This document shows positions 36,352 through 45,930 of a stretch of DNA of 64,000 bases, piece after piece. The translations under genes were made by a program, and so were the position numbers. Under the pieces are notes generated by a model. The model saw only the letters and a program-made list of their open reading frames with translations. It did not search any database and had not been told where the DNA came from. Source of the stretch: Nostoc sp. CHAB 5844 (lineage in GTDB: Bacteria > Cyanobacteriota > Cyanobacteriia > Cyanobacteriales > Nostocaceae); assembly GCF_020829595.1 (NCBI RefSeq), contig NZ_JAIVFW010000042.1:1-64000 (forward strand), in the 5' to 3' direction. Within the stretch, counting starts at the first letter, position 1, and every line of letters begins with the position of its first letter.

Positions 36352-36424
36352 GGGGTTATAGCTCAGTTGGTAGAGCGCTGCAATGGCATTGCAGAGGTCA
36401 GCGGTTCGAACCCGCTTAGCTCCA
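36352..36424 (+). tRNA. tRNA-Ala (anticodon GGC)
   Basis: The 73-nt sequence folds as a cloverleaf. The acceptor stem ggggtta pairs with tagctcc (with G-U pairs), the D arm is gctcagttggtagagc, the anticodon arm is ctgca-atggcat-tgcag (loop position 34-36 = GGC), and the T arm is gcggttcgaacccgc with the ttcgaac loop. The discriminator base is A and CCA is not encoded. GGC reads GCC/GCU Ala codons. tRNA 3' ends are classic integration sites, and broken ORFs follow immediately downstream. Confidence 0.95.
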
Positions 36425-36510
36425 TTTGGAAATTAAATGTTTATTATCAGTTTTACAGGTGCGATCGCGCTTTGGAAGCGACTGAGTTACTAGGTGATGG
36501 CGGCCGCTAA

Positions 36511-36714
36511 CAAACTAGCAGCACCGGAAATACCACCGCCATCTCAGGCTACCCACTGAAAGTTTCTTTACCCAAGATTCTTTTCCCCGCATCCCCGACA
36601 CTCGGAACACCCAACCGAGGCTTGAGACTACCTGCCTTAACTGCTTTGTATGCAGCACTGGGAATCGCGATCGCAACTGGCGTAATTGTTTCTTGTTACG
36701 GAGGTGATTACTAG
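36511..36714 (+). pseudogene. 5'-truncated small membrane-protein ORF beside tRNA-Ala
   Basis: A frame of about 67 codons begins right after an in-frame stop (36508-36510) and has no start codon. It encodes GNTTAISGYPLKVSLPKILF and a hydrophobic stretch LTALYAALGIAIATGVIVSC, ending GGDY. Its TAG overlaps the next GTG by one base (tagtg), an operon-like coupling. The intact upstream part is missing between the tRNA and this point. Probable remnant of an integrated element; family not recognised. Confidence 0.45.
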
Positions 36715-37499
36715 TGAGTGACCATCCGTATCAACGGCAGACTGGGGATAAGCCAATTTACTCCCCAGAACAAACCGAGCGCTACAAGTCCATGTGGGAG
36801 CGACATCAAAAGTCGCTGTGTATGAGACCTGATTTTGTTGAGGAACAAGACGACGGGACGCAGGTTTATCGGTTTTTGAGTCCGCGATCGCCTACTGGCG
36901 ATTGGGAGGTATCAAAGAAACCAAATGGCAATCTTAAGTTTGGGTTTGAGGTAACAGGAATTCTGGGCGCTGTAGGCACTGATGGCAGTAACTACAACTT
37001 CAGCCCATCGGCAAGCCAGTACTTTGACGATCCAAATACAAACCTTCAAGGAACAATCAGTCTCAAAGAAGGGTTGAGTTATCCAGTTGAAAGGTTATTG
37101 CAAGGCGATATATACGTCAGTTTGGCTTGCAGACCCGCTGCTTTATCCAAGTATCACATCAATCAAATATAGATTTGGCTGGAGTTTGGCGCTAACTACC
37201 GTTGGCGGTGCTACCACAAACTTTGAAGTTTGCGACGACTTCAACTGCTACCCAAACGACCCTAGTTACCGGGCTGCACTTGAAGGCGTTGGTGACGGTA
37301 ATGCGATTTCGTGGGGAGCCAATACCCAAATACACAGACATTCCTGTAGATGCCAGGGACACAAATCCATTCACAATTCCTTTAGTAAATGATGGATTTC
37401 CCAGGATAGAAGAGTTTGACCTGACGGGGTGACAAGACCGCTAAGAACTTTGCTGGGGAAGCTTTTAATCTATTTGACCTCCGAAAAGATAGAGTCTGA
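36714..37499 (+). pseudogene. Frameshifted ORF of an element remnant
   Basis: A GTG at 36714, with a perfect Shine-Dalgarno ggaggtgat five bases upstream, starts MSDHPYQRQTGDKPIYSPEQ. Protein-like sequence then runs through successive frames: frame 1 to about 37150 (YPVERLLQGDIYVSLACRP), the next to about 37320 (RFGWSLALTTVGGATTNFEV), the next to about 37430 (PKYTDIPVDARDTNPFTIPL), then back to the first (KNFAGEAFNLFDLRKDRV) ending at 37499. Each segment carries convincing composition, so I read one gene with at least three frameshifts. Family unknown. Confidence 0.5.
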
Positions 37500-37744
37500 T
37501 TGACAGGCTGATTGACAATGAAATAGCGCTCGCTTGATGGATTCATGCCATACTCTGGTCAAATATGCCAGTTTTGTGGCACAACAGCCAGACAATCTTT
37601 TTGAGGGTAATTAGGCTAAAAGGCTTACTATATCTGGTTTGCCGGATGCTTGTCACCCCTTCAGGAGTTTGACTTTCGCCAATGGAACAACAACCCAGGA
37701 CGAACTAAAAAACCAAGAGATATTAAACGCCGTAGGAGTAGCTC

Positions 37745-38269
37745 GTGGTAAACGAAAATATTTATTGGCTACGAGGTGAACCAGTTACTATTGTTTCTCG
37801 GTTTTCTGATAGTTGTACCATTAAATTTTCTAATGCTAAAACAAGTTTAATCAATCCAATTATTCTCAGGCAAACCCCGCCGCCAATCGATGAAACAGCA
37901 GAATTTAAAGAAATTATTCAATCACTAAGAAGATTTTTATATAAAGTGGCAGCTGAAAATTTAGCGAATCAATATCGCTTTGAAGAAATCATTAATCGCA
38001 TTGATAAACTAACAGATTTAATTTTAGATTTGGGGGGAGGAGTGCAAGACTTAAACGTAAACCTTGTTTCATCAATACCAGCAGGTAACAACAATATTGG
38101 GGATGTTGATATTGCATCTGCACTACCCGCTGGCGAAAACAACATTGGTGATGTGGATATTGTTAGTTTGCCTCCCGCAATGGTAATTATTAGCCGACGA
38201 ATTTTAGTTACATTTTTAATTACACTTTTAACTATTAACTCTAAAAGCATTGATATACTAAGCTTTTAA
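37745..38269 (+). CDS. Unknown protein with NNIGDVDI repeats (element remnant)
   Basis: The frame from GTG 37745 encodes 174 residues. The N-terminal part (MVNENIYWLRGEPVTIVSRF) is beta-like, the middle is helical (EFKEIIQSLRRFLYKVAAEN), and then two close repeats appear: PAGNNNIGDVDIA and PAGENNIGDVDIV. Such PAG-NNIG-VD repeats are familiar from phage or plasmid structural-type proteins. After VSLPPA the tail turns hydrophobic (ILVTFLITLLTI) and may follow a frameshift. It fits the tRNA-proximal remnant and may not be intact. Confidence 0.5.
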   Translation: MVNENIYWLRGEPVTIVSRFSDSCTIKFSNAKTSLINPIILRQTPPPIDETAEFKEIIQSLRRFLYKVAAENLANQYRFEEIINRIDKLTDLILDLGGGVQDLNVNLVSSIPAGNNNIGDVDIASALPAGENNIGDVDIVSLPPAMVIISRRILVTFLITLLTINSKSIDILSF

Positions 38270-38470
38270 TAATTTTTTATATGTATATTTAGCCTATTAC
38301 CTGGGGTTAAGAGTTTCATCAACTAAGTTAAGTAGGGAATAAACAGAACTAGGTTACACAATGTAAATATTCCTAAAAACTTTACCAATGACAAAGCGCA
38401 AAGTCTGAGCGGAGGCTTCCTCTGATCGGAACTTTGTAAGAGAGGACAAATGACAGATGAGGCAACATAC

Positions 38471-39268
38471 TTAAGCTTGATAAACCAACTTCCAACTCAC
38501 CATCATCAAGATGGCATAGATAATGAACCGCAGTGGGCGTTGGGGAGCAATTTGGCAGATTTTTGCACCTAGCAATACTCCAGGAACCGAGCCTAACCAT
38601 ATCGGTAATACTAAATTCCAATTAACTGTGCCTAAGCTGAGGTGTCCGAGGGAGGTAAACAACAATAAAATCGCTGCTTGTGAAATATCTGTACCCACTA
38701 ACTTGCGTGCATCAAGACGGAAAAAAGCTATCAGTACCAAGGCAAACATGGAACCTGAAGAGACACTTGTCAAACCAACCAAACAGCCTAGAACTGCTCC
38801 TAGCAGCATAGTGAAAAAACGACCTACATTAGTGTTCAAGTCTAGCTTTGGCAGTTCGGGTAAGCTGAATTTAGGAAAGAAGGTCAAGAGTAAAAGTTGT
38901 ACAAGCGCCAGTACAGTGATTAATAGAATCGTCATGCCTAGTAAGCGCAGCAAAATACTGTCTAGGTTATGCTCTCTAGTGTGCTTGATGTAGTGCAGAA
39001 TTCCTACGCCAAATAGTGAACCAGGAACGCTACCTAATGCCAGCCACTTGACTACTTCAGTGTCTAAGGTTTTTTGTTGCCAATGCTTGATACTACCAAC
39101 CACCTTCATTAAGGTGGCCGCTACAACATCGGAACTCACAGCAATTGATGGCGGAACCTGAAAAATAAATATCAACATTGGGGTGATAAGAGAGGCTCCA
39201 CCAATTCCTGTTAAACCAACGATGATGCCTACAAAGAAGCTTAAAACTGGCAGTAATAAATAATCCAT
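38471..39268 (-). CDS. TauE/SafE-family sulfite or anion exporter
   Basis: The 265 residues form about eight helices in two repeated halves. The first begins FFVGIIVGLTGIGGASLITP and the second LLGAVLGCLVGLTSVSSGSM; both carry the Gly-rich TauE signature. TauE/SafE proteins export sulfite, sulfoacetate or related anions. The substrate here is unknown. It is a single gene with its own gap on both sides. Confidence 0.85.
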   Translation of the reverse strand: MDYLLLPVLSFFVGIIVGLTGIGGASLITPMLIFIFQVPPSIAVSSDVVAATLMKVVGSIKHWQQKTLDTEVVKWLALGSVPGSLFGVGILHYIKHTREHNLDSILLRLLGMTILLITVLALVQLLLLTFFPKFSLPELPKLDLNTNVGRFFTMLLGAVLGCLVGLTSVSSGSMFALVLIAFFRLDARKLVGTDISQAAILLLFTSLGHLSLGTVNWNLVLPIWLGSVPGVLLGAKICQIAPQRPLRFIIYAILMMVSWKLVYQA

Positions 39269-39695
39269 ACTCCTTCCAAAAACGTGGTTTTCTAGTAAAG
39301 TTAACTCACAGCAAAGCAGGCGAAACTACCGCCAAGTACTAGATAAAGCTCTTGGTGGTCAGAATTATCCTTGTTGAAGACAAAGAACAGATTTTTCTGC
39401 TGTTCTTAAATCAAATACCTATAAGCCGACTGGTTTACCGTATTTTACATTGAAAGATAAGCAAACGTCTAGCCTACTTTTATTGCACATGGCTAAATCT
39501 TCTAGGCATGAGCGTTAAGAAGACTAGCTTGACTTGGGCTAGACTATAATTACCAAAATTTTTGGTAGCGAAACTGTCCACTCCTCACTAAAACCAGTGG
39601 CAGCGATGTTTATTAAATACTTTTTGCACCACTAAGTACTTCTAAATACAGGTCAATAGACTTGTATTTTGGGATAAATGCAACTCATTACGTCT
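39269..39695. other. Intergenic region, no gene seen
   Basis: A 427-bp gap between two minus-strand genes. The sequence gactagcttgacttgggctag near 39520 has weak internal symmetry. No coding frame or strong terminator was found. Confidence 0.35.
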
Positions 39696-41300
39696 TTAAT
39701 AGGCGCTTTTTCCTTCAGTAGCCTGTTCATGAGTAGAAGCTGCGGGTTTTTTGCCTGAATTACGCACATTCACAACTTTACTCAGTAAGTCGAACCAAAA
39801 AGGCGCACCCATCGAAATTGCAATTCCACTGATGAACCAGCCAGCAACCATTGTTAGATAGTTTTTGATGAAAGAGGGAGTAGATTTTTTACTATCAGTG
39901 GTTTTTGGCAGTTGCTGATCTAGGTTAACTTGGTTCCAGCCAATTGGTAGAGAAATTTCTGTTAAGGCTTGGTCGGTTGCTTCTCTGAGCAATTTTAAAT
40001 CTTGCGATGTATTAGTTTCGACTATTTGCCCAGCATTACTAACAATAGCTGTGCGGATGGCTGTATCTTTCGACAATCTGCTGACAATATGGAAGGTATC
40101 TGCATTGGCAATAATAGCGATCGCAAAACCAATTAACAACGCTACCCCTTTAGCGTTACGCTTGTAAACACCAGAGGCTCGTTCCATTGAGTTATTGAAG
40201 GTTTGCTCAATTTCTCGACGTAATATATTAATGCCTTCCTCAGTTGACTTTGCCTTAAATTGAGCGCGTTTTGCTAATATCGCCATATTACCCACAACAG
40301 ATGGTGGTAGTTTTTGACTAAACTGTTCTAATCTTTGACTGAGGTATTGAAATGTCTGGTATGCTTCACTATCTTTATCTTTAAATTCATTAATAAATTC
40401 TTGCTGAATTTCACTTCCCACATTAATTAATTGCACAACTTCGTTAATATTTGGTCGCAAGCTTTTTAAACAGATTGTTTGTTCTATATCATCAAAAATA
40501 TCGGTTCTTAAAACTTTTAATCGCTGTAGAGCGTTACTGATTAATTCATGCTCCGGCATATCGGCGGCAAAATAGCCTATATATCTATCCAAGCTCTTAG
40601 CCATGCGATTGATACTAGTATGTAAATCTGCTTGATTTTTTGGGAAATCAGCAAGAATAGTTTGAAAATTACTTTCAACAGTTTGATTAAACTCATTATG
40701 GATGTTTTCTACAAACTGACGTACATCCTCATCAGTGTTATCTATCCTTTCTTTTAACCTTAATAATATGTTTTGAATTTCATCTAATTGCTGATTTGTA
40801 AAATTTATCAGTCTAGATTCTGTTAGCTTCTGCACTAGTTGGGGCAACCCTAATGTGTCCATTAGCGTTGTAGCAAAAGTTTCCGCAGGTATATAAGAAG
40901 GCGCACTGTGCTTTTGCTTTCTCACATCGTCTTTACCATTCTTGACATAGCCAAAAATACTTTTTGTTCTTTTCTGCCCTGACAGAGAAAGTTGAACTGG
41001 AAGAGAGGATAATAACCAAATGAACTTACGAGGTAGGGTAGTTAAAAATCCTTTGGCTTCCTGGTTGACGCTTTGAAGTAAGGGATGATTGTATAAGTCG
41101 TTGACTAGTTGAATGACATTATCATCGTCTGATTTGCTGACATCACCCGCTATCAGAATTTCGATTGATTTTTTTAAGTGAACAGCACGCCATTGCAATA
41201 TTGTCGTAATTAGTTCCTGGATTTCTGAAGCTAATAAACTTAATATTAAGTAAATAAATACTAATCCAATTGTTATATCTAGTATAAAAGGTAGACTCAT
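39696..41300 (-). CDS. Large membrane protein with long helical domain, unknown function
   Basis: I do not recognise this 534-residue protein by function. An N-terminal helix (ILDITIGLVFIYLILSLLAS) leads to about 330 residues of charged, mostly helical sequence (LDEIQNILLRLKERIDNTDE; FRQ/Asn-rich coils). Two further helices follow, about 393-410 (AKGVALLIGFAIAIIANADT) and 485-510 (YLTMVAGWFISGIAISMGAP). The tail is Lys/Ala/Ser rich. The layout suggests a membrane-anchored scaffold. Proteins with the same outline occur widely as conserved hypotheticals. Confidence 0.65.
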   Translation of the reverse strand: MSLPFILDITIGLVFIYLILSLLASEIQELITTILQWRAVHLKKSIEILIAGDVSKSDDDNVIQLVNDLYNHPLLQSVNQEAKGFLTTLPRKFIWLLSSLPVQLSLSGQKRTKSIFGYVKNGKDDVRKQKHSAPSYIPAETFATTLMDTLGLPQLVQKLTESRLINFTNQQLDEIQNILLRLKERIDNTDEDVRQFVENIHNEFNQTVESNFQTILADFPKNQADLHTSINRMAKSLDRYIGYFAADMPEHELISNALQRLKVLRTDIFDDIEQTICLKSLRPNINEVVQLINVGSEIQQEFINEFKDKDSEAYQTFQYLSQRLEQFSQKLPPSVVGNMAILAKRAQFKAKSTEEGINILRREIEQTFNNSMERASGVYKRNAKGVALLIGFAIAIIANADTFHIVSRLSKDTAIRTAIVSNAGQIVETNTSQDLKLLREATDQALTEISLPIGWNQVNLDQQLPKTTDSKKSTPSFIKNYLTMVAGWFISGIAISMGAPFWFDLLSKVVNVRNSGKKPAASTHEQATEGKSAY

Positions 41301-41735
41301 TGACTGCTTCCTAACGAGTAATTAGCACACCTGGTTGGTAACAGTTGTATCATTTCTATCAATCAATGAGTGTTAAATAAAGTGAAAAAAAACGGTAGCT
41401 TTCCGCAAAAAAATTATCGCTAATCAGAGAAAATTGAGTTAACCTTGGAATTTAATGAGAAGGAGTCAGAAGACAGAACTCAGAATTCAGAATACCCCAT
41501 GCCTGAAGTCAGGGAATTGGGTAAGGAAAGAATTTTATCTCCACGATTAAACTAGGGGACTTTCAACCTTGATTCTCCATTCATTCGTACTCAGGTAAAT
41601 TCTGAATTCTGGCGACTGAATTCTGAATTCTTCTTTAGTAATTGTAAAGACAAATGTTCTTACAGGGTGCAACATTAGAGATGTGCTTTGGTCTCTATGC
41701 AGTCAAACCAATAAGTAAAATGATGATCGTAGAAT
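41301..41735. other. Intergenic region with gaattc-type inverted repeats
   Basis: Contains actcagaattcagaat (about 41477) and the complementary attctgaattct words (about 41607-41630), plus the self-complementary ctgaagtcag near 41504. It lies between divergent genes, so promoters for both should be here. No gene was seen. Confidence 0.45.
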
Positions 41736-43355
41736 ATGCAACAAGGAAGCTTTATTTGGGGTCATCGAGAAAAGCAGCATCGGGCGCTGGATAAATGGAT
41801 TGATCGAGCCTGGATAGCAGTATTATTGTTGGCAGCAGTGCTACTGTTTAGCATCAATCTAGGAGGATTACCGCTACGAGATTGGGATGAAGGGACTGTA
41901 GCGCAAGTTTCTCGCGAAATCTGGAGTGCGCCAGTAGGTTCCGTGCGTTGGCTTTATCCCACCCTAGGAGGCGAACCATACCATAACAAGCCACCTCTGA
42001 CGCACTGGTTAATTGCCGGAACTTACTATATTGTCGGTGTGCATGAGTGGACAACACGTTTACCTGGAGCAATTTTAACAGCGCTTTCTGTACCTTTGCT
42101 TTACTGCATTGGTCGGGAAATATTTCGTCAACGTTGGGCAGCTATTTATAGTGCTTTAGTTTACCTGACTATGCTACCTGTGGTGCGTTATGCCAGATTG
42201 GCGATGTTGGATGGAGTAGCAGTCTGCTTTTTGCTAGTGATGATGCTGTGTGTGTTGAGATCGCGGCGTGATTTGCGTTATTGCTTAGGAGTTGGTGTGA
42301 GTTTTGGCTTGATTTGCCTAACTCAAGGATTTTTCGGCATATTTCTAGGTGCGATCGCCATGATATTTTTGTTTTGGGATACCCCCAGATTGCTTACTAG
42401 TTATTATTTCTGGACAGCTATCCTCATGGGGATTTTGCCTGCGGTGGGTTGGTATGTTGCCCAACTATGGCACTATGGTTATGCTTTTGTGGAAGTAGGC
42501 TTGCTAAATCAATCCCTCAACCGAGTTGAGACATTTGTTGTCAAAAGTTCTCAAGCACCTTGGTATTACATTATTGAGCTTTTGAAGTGGACATGGCCTT
42601 GGTTACTGTTTTTACCACAAACTGTGCGTCACACCTGGGAAAATCGTAACCTTAGTTGGGCGAAATTAGTACAGGTATGGTGTGGGGTTTACTTGTTAAG
42701 TATTTCCTTGATGGATACAAAGCTACCTTGGTATATCTTCCCAATTTACCCAGGTTTAGCTTTGGGTTTTGGCGCAGTGTTAGCCGAAACAGAAAACTCT
42801 CTTTTACTGCCTTCTTATCCTCGTAGTTGGGTAGCTGGTTTGTCGATACTTGCTGTTATGGCTTCTGCTGGTAGTATGTACTTCAGTTGGGGTATACCGC
42901 CAAAAACTGATTTACAACTGATTTTTGCCGCAGTCGGTATAACCATGATTTTGGCGGCTATTTTAGCAGAACGAGGTGACAGGCAATTTTTGAAGATTTT
43001 ATTTTGGGGAAGTTATATTTCGCTATTTTTATTAGTGAAATCTAATTATTGGGCTTGGGAATTATCAGAAGCTTATCCAGTTAAACCAGTCGCCACAATG
43101 ATATCTCGTGCCAATCCTGCGGTGAAAAAGATTTATACATCTTTTCCTCACCATCGTTCTTCCTTAGATTTTTATAGCGATCGCACTATTATTCCCGCTA
43201 CTGTGGGCGAACTGCAATATTATTGGCATTACAGCAGCAAACCATACTTTTTACTCAATGCAGATGCTCTCCACAACCTGCAACTAGAATCAATGAAAGT
43301 AATTGATCAAGCTGAAGGTTGGAAACTGATCACAAAAGAAACTCCTCGTTTATAA
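41736..43355 (+). CDS. Glycosyltransferase family 39 (ArnT/PMT-like) membrane protein
   Basis: The 539-residue protein has 11-12 hydrophobic helices. The first lumenal loop carries the catalytic acidic motif RDWDEGTVAQVSREIW typical of GT-C enzymes, with a second signature PHNKPPLTHWLI-like (GGEPYHNKPPLTHW). GT39 proteins move a sugar from a polyprenyl-phosphate donor to lipid or protein outside the membrane. The acceptor is unknown; no arn or surface-polysaccharide cluster is adjacent. The C-terminal soluble part (SLDFYSDRTIIPATVGELQY) is normal for the family. Confidence 0.88.
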   Translation: MQQGSFIWGHREKQHRALDKWIDRAWIAVLLLAAVLLFSINLGGLPLRDWDEGTVAQVSREIWSAPVGSVRWLYPTLGGEPYHNKPPLTHWLIAGTYYIVGVHEWTTRLPGAILTALSVPLLYCIGREIFRQRWAAIYSALVYLTMLPVVRYARLAMLDGVAVCFLLVMMLCVLRSRRDLRYCLGVGVSFGLICLTQGFFGIFLGAIAMIFLFWDTPRLLTSYYFWTAILMGILPAVGWYVAQLWHYGYAFVEVGLLNQSLNRVETFVVKSSQAPWYYIIELLKWTWPWLLFLPQTVRHTWENRNLSWAKLVQVWCGVYLLSISLMDTKLPWYIFPIYPGLALGFGAVLAETENSLLLPSYPRSWVAGLSILAVMASAGSMYFSWGIPPKTDLQLIFAAVGITMILAAILAERGDRQFLKILFWGSYISLFLLVKSNYWAWELSEAYPVKPVATMISRANPAVKKIYTSFPHHRSSLDFYSDRTIIPATVGELQYYWHYSSKPYFLLNADALHNLQLESMKVIDQAEGWKLITKETPRL

Positions 43356-43505
43356 AGGGATGAGGAATTGTTTGCTGAGGATTGAGAAATTTTTGATTTT
43401 CTGCTTCTTAATAGTCCTTATTCTGCAATTCCTTACTCTCACTTACAAATTTTTTCAAATCTTATCTAGATAAAAATTTTGACTAAAATACATCTAGACG
43501 TATAT

Positions 43506-43539
43506 GGGGCAGTGACCATACATAAATAGTCACTGCCCC
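43506..43539. terminator. Strong hairpin between convergent genes
   Basis: A perfect 11-bp stem, ggggcagtgac (43506-43516) with gtcactgcccc (43529-43539), encloses a 12-nt A/T loop. It lies between the stops of the glycosyltransferase and the convergent fasciclin gene, so it should serve both strands. Confidence 0.75.
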
Positions 43540-43569
43540 ACATATAATCATCTCTATCTAAGCATTCAC

Positions 43570-43971
43570 TTAGGCAGGAATCAATACGGTGTCAATAATG
43601 TGAATGACACCATTATCAGCAGCAACGTCTGCTGTTGAAACTGTGGCATCATTTACTTTGACACCATTAGAAGCGTCAATCTTCACATCAGAACCTTCAA
43701 CTGTAGTAGCTGACTTCAGCTTAACCACTTCTTCTGATAGTACCTTGCCTGAAACGACATGATACGTCAGAATTTTCTTGAGCTTTGGAATGTCTTTAAG
43801 TAATGTATCTACTGTGCCTTCTGGAAGTTTAGCAAATGCTTCATCAGTAGGTGCAAAAACAGTAAATGGCCCAGCACCTTTGAGCGTATCTACCAGTTTA
43901 GCAGCTTTGATTGCAGCAACTAGGGTATTGAAAGAACCAGCCTTAACGGCAGTGTCAATTATGTCAGCCAA
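43570..43971 (-). CDS. Single-domain fasciclin (FAS1) protein
   Basis: The 133-residue protein is one FAS1 domain: [20 protein letters not shown], then [31 protein letters not shown] and the closing [17 protein letters not shown]1 domains act in adhesion. There is no N-terminal signal peptide ([13 protein letters not shown]), so it may stay inside the cell or use another route. The domain resembles the one inside the SLH protein at 10.5-12.2 kb (shared VFAPTD-AFA, YHVV-G, VI--I--VLIP), so the two are paralogous. Confidence 0.9.
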   Translation of the reverse strand: MADIIDTAVKAGSFNTLVAAIKAAKLVDTLKGAGPFTVFAPTDEAFAKLPEGTVDTLLKDIPKLKKILTYHVVSGKVLSEEVVKLKSATTVEGSDVKIDASNGVKVNDATVSTADVAADNGVIHIIDTVLIPA

Positions 43972-44769
43972 GGTTTTTACCTAGTTTTGTGTAATCTATT
44001 AATCACTATAACGTACTTTCTAAAGAATAGTATTTACTGTTACAGATTTTTCTCATCAATTTAATTGAAAACAACAAAATTACTGGATGTTTTTTATACA
44101 AAAAATCTAATTTTAATTTCTGCTAACAATCTCAATCGATACCAAAAATTATAATCAGTAAAAAAAGTGAATATAACTGCTATACTAAACAGGTAAGGTT
44201 GAAAATAGCCTACATATATAGTGATAAAAAGCAGAAATCACATTACGAGGATTACAATCGAATTTTGAGACCATAGCAGTCATAAAAAGTTGGAAGCTTT
44301 CAGAAAAATAGACTAATCACAGCCAATTTTAAGGCATCAGTTTTTAATCTAAAAAACTGAAAAACTCAAACAAAATTGAACAACCAACATATATCTAAGT
44401 ATTGCCAATCAATATTGGGTAAGTTTGAAAGCAGTAAATCCAAGCTTTTTCCAACTTACAAGGGCAAAACTAACCAATTGCAGAATTCACAGTCATAATT
44501 TAAACTCTGCACTTTGCTTTTATGAATTCTGTTAGTTACATGACTTAGAAGAATGAAAAAGTCTGTTTGTTTTAATGGCAGGCTACTTCTTGTCCTGACA
44601 TTTACAAGTACAAAATAATTACTTTTTCAGTTTTTAAAGTTTAAACTTCTCAGCCTGAATTCACAGAAACTGAAACTCTTAACTAGTAGTTGTTTCTCAG
44701 TTTACTAGTTATTAACCTGTGAAATCTTGCTGTAGTGAACATAATTTCATTTTTTAAAGGAGTCTGTTA
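43972..44769. other. Long divergent intergenic region upstream of ApcA paralog
   Basis: About 800 bp with no plausible gene separate fasciclin and the allophycocyanin gene. A partially symmetric region (aaactgaaactcttaactag and ctcagtttactagtta) lies 70-130 bp before the apcA-type start. A good aaaggag ribosome-binding site lies nine bases before ATG 44770. Such length suggests a long leader or multiple promoters. Confidence 0.45.
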
Positions 44770-45255
44770 ATGAGCCTGATCGTAAAGTCAATTCTCAACG
44801 CGGATGCTGAAGCTCGCTATCTCAACCCTGGAGAGCTAGAGCCAATTAAAAACTTTGTCAAGAGTAGTGAGCGCCGTCTGCGCGTTGTTCAGAGTTTAAC
44901 AGAAAACCGCGATCGCATAATTAAGCAAGCGGGAAATCAGCTGTTTCAAAAGCGTCCAGATATTGTCTCACCTGGCGGTAACGCTTATGGTCAAGATATG
45001 ACAGCCACTTGCCTGCGTGATATGGATTATTACCTGCGCTTGATCACTTACAGTGTAGTCGCTGGTGATACCACACCTATTCAAGAGGTTGGGGTCATAG
45101 GCGCTCGTGAAATGTATCGGTCTCTTGGCACTCCCATTGAAGCGGTGACGGACGGTATCCGTGGCATGAAGAATGCCGCTATCTCAATGATTTCAGCAGA
45201 AGATTCTAACGAAGTAAGTGCTTACTTCGACTACCTAATTGCAGCGCTCCAGTAA
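44770..45255 (+). CDS. Allophycocyanin alpha-subunit paralog
   Basis: The 161 residues align over full length with Apc[21 protein letters not shown], then [20 protein letters not shown] and the bilin attachment site [17 protein letters not shown], with the chromophore Cys in TATCLRD. ApcA forms the phycobilisome core. Several positions differ from the usual highly conserved ApcA ([20 protein letters not shown]), and no apcB follows, so it is probably a divergent second copy (ApcA2-type) used under special conditions. The family is certain; the role is inference. Confidence 0.9.
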   Translation: MSLIVKSILNADAEARYLNPGELEPIKNFVKSSERRLRVVQSLTENRDRIIKQAGNQLFQKRPDIVSPGGNAYGQDMTATCLRDMDYYLRLITYSVVAGDTTPIQEVGVIGAREMYRSLGTPIEAVTDGIRGMKNAAISMISAEDSNEVSAYFDYLIAALQ

Positions 45256-45326
45256 GTGAGTGAACTGTCTTGATTAGTTGATGGTTTCAACTGTTACTTT
45301 ACTGAACACTACATAGGGAAGTAATT

Positions 45327-45434
45327 ATGTCAAAAGGAAAAAATGGCAATAGAGAAGTCAAAAAACCAAAAAAAGATCCGCAGAAAAAAAAGGAGAAAAA
45401 AGACCCAAATAGATATGATGGGTTAGCGCAATAA
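45327..45434 (+). CDS. 35-residue lysine-rich small protein
   Basis: ATG 45327, preceded by agggaag, opens a frame of 35 codons: MSKGKNGNREVKKPKKDPQK and a Lys/Glu/Asp tail ending DGLAQ. The start MSKG-GNRE-KKPK matches a short conserved bacterial family of basic hypothetical proteins. The strong ribosome-binding site and characteristic N-terminus argue against chance. It lies 72 bp after the ApcA paralog and could be co-transcribed with it. Function unknown. Confidence 0.7.
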   Translation: MSKGKNGNREVKKPKKDPQKKKEKKDPNRYDGLAQ

Positions 45435-45510
45435 TTATATAGCAGTCGAAGTATGGGTTAGGACATTTTAAAAGCGTGAATACCAACAAGAGTAACCTTT
45501 TACCTTCTGG

Positions 45511-45753
45511 AGACAGCGCGTTGCGGGGGGTTCCCACGGCAGTCCGCTCAAGTCGAGCCACTGCGTTGCGGTGAGCAGTCCGTTGGGCGGGCAATGCCCG
45601 ACAGTCACGGAACTGCGAACCCGAAGGGGGGTTGGGTTCCCCCCGTTGTAGCAAGTGGCGTGGGAAACCCGCAAAACAAGGCTGCCTCCCCGTTGTAGCG
45701 ACTGTCGTCCTCCAGCCTCCAGCCTGGTTGGTGAGCGAAGCCGAACCACTGCC
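45511..45753. repeat. Dispersed GC-rich palindromic repeats, cluster copy 3
   Basis: A 240-bp run of several partly overlapping repeat units: ccactgcgttgcggtgagca, gttgggcgggcaatgcccga, gttgtagcaagtggcgtggg and a gcctccagcctcc motif. It forms many small stems and creates long but meaningless minus-strand frames. Related units lie at 0.5, 31.8, 46.6 and 63.96 kb. Confidence 0.8.
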
Positions 45754-45804
45754 TTCTGCTACATACAACAATCCTATTTGATTTGTAAAAATCGATAGAC
45801 TTAA

Positions 45805-45833
45805 ATCCCCGACAGCTTTTGTCTTTCGGGGAT
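45805..45833. terminator. Hairpin after the repeat cluster
   Basis: The arms atccccga and tcggggat flank cagcttttgtctt, whose own gaca/tgtc can extend the stem. A short T-containing run (cttgttgtt) follows on the plus strand. It could end the transcript of the apcA-type and small-protein genes. Confidence 0.5.
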
Positions 45834-45930
45834 CTTGTTGTTCACGAATGATTTAGGACTGCTATAGAACAAGACCATGCATGATCAAAAATCTGATCGT
45901 CACTCTATCAATTGTGCTTGTACTCAGTAC

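Noticed and set aside
36425-36510. An attL-like copy of the tRNA-Ala 3' end downstream of the tRNA
   Set aside because: I looked for a repeat of the T-arm/acceptor sequence in 36.4-38.3 kb and found no convincing copy, so no attachment site is annotated.
45358-45771. Two long minus-strand frames at 45.4-45.8 kb
   Set aside because: They are translations of the GC-rich repeat cluster, with no ribosome-binding site or protein-like composition.
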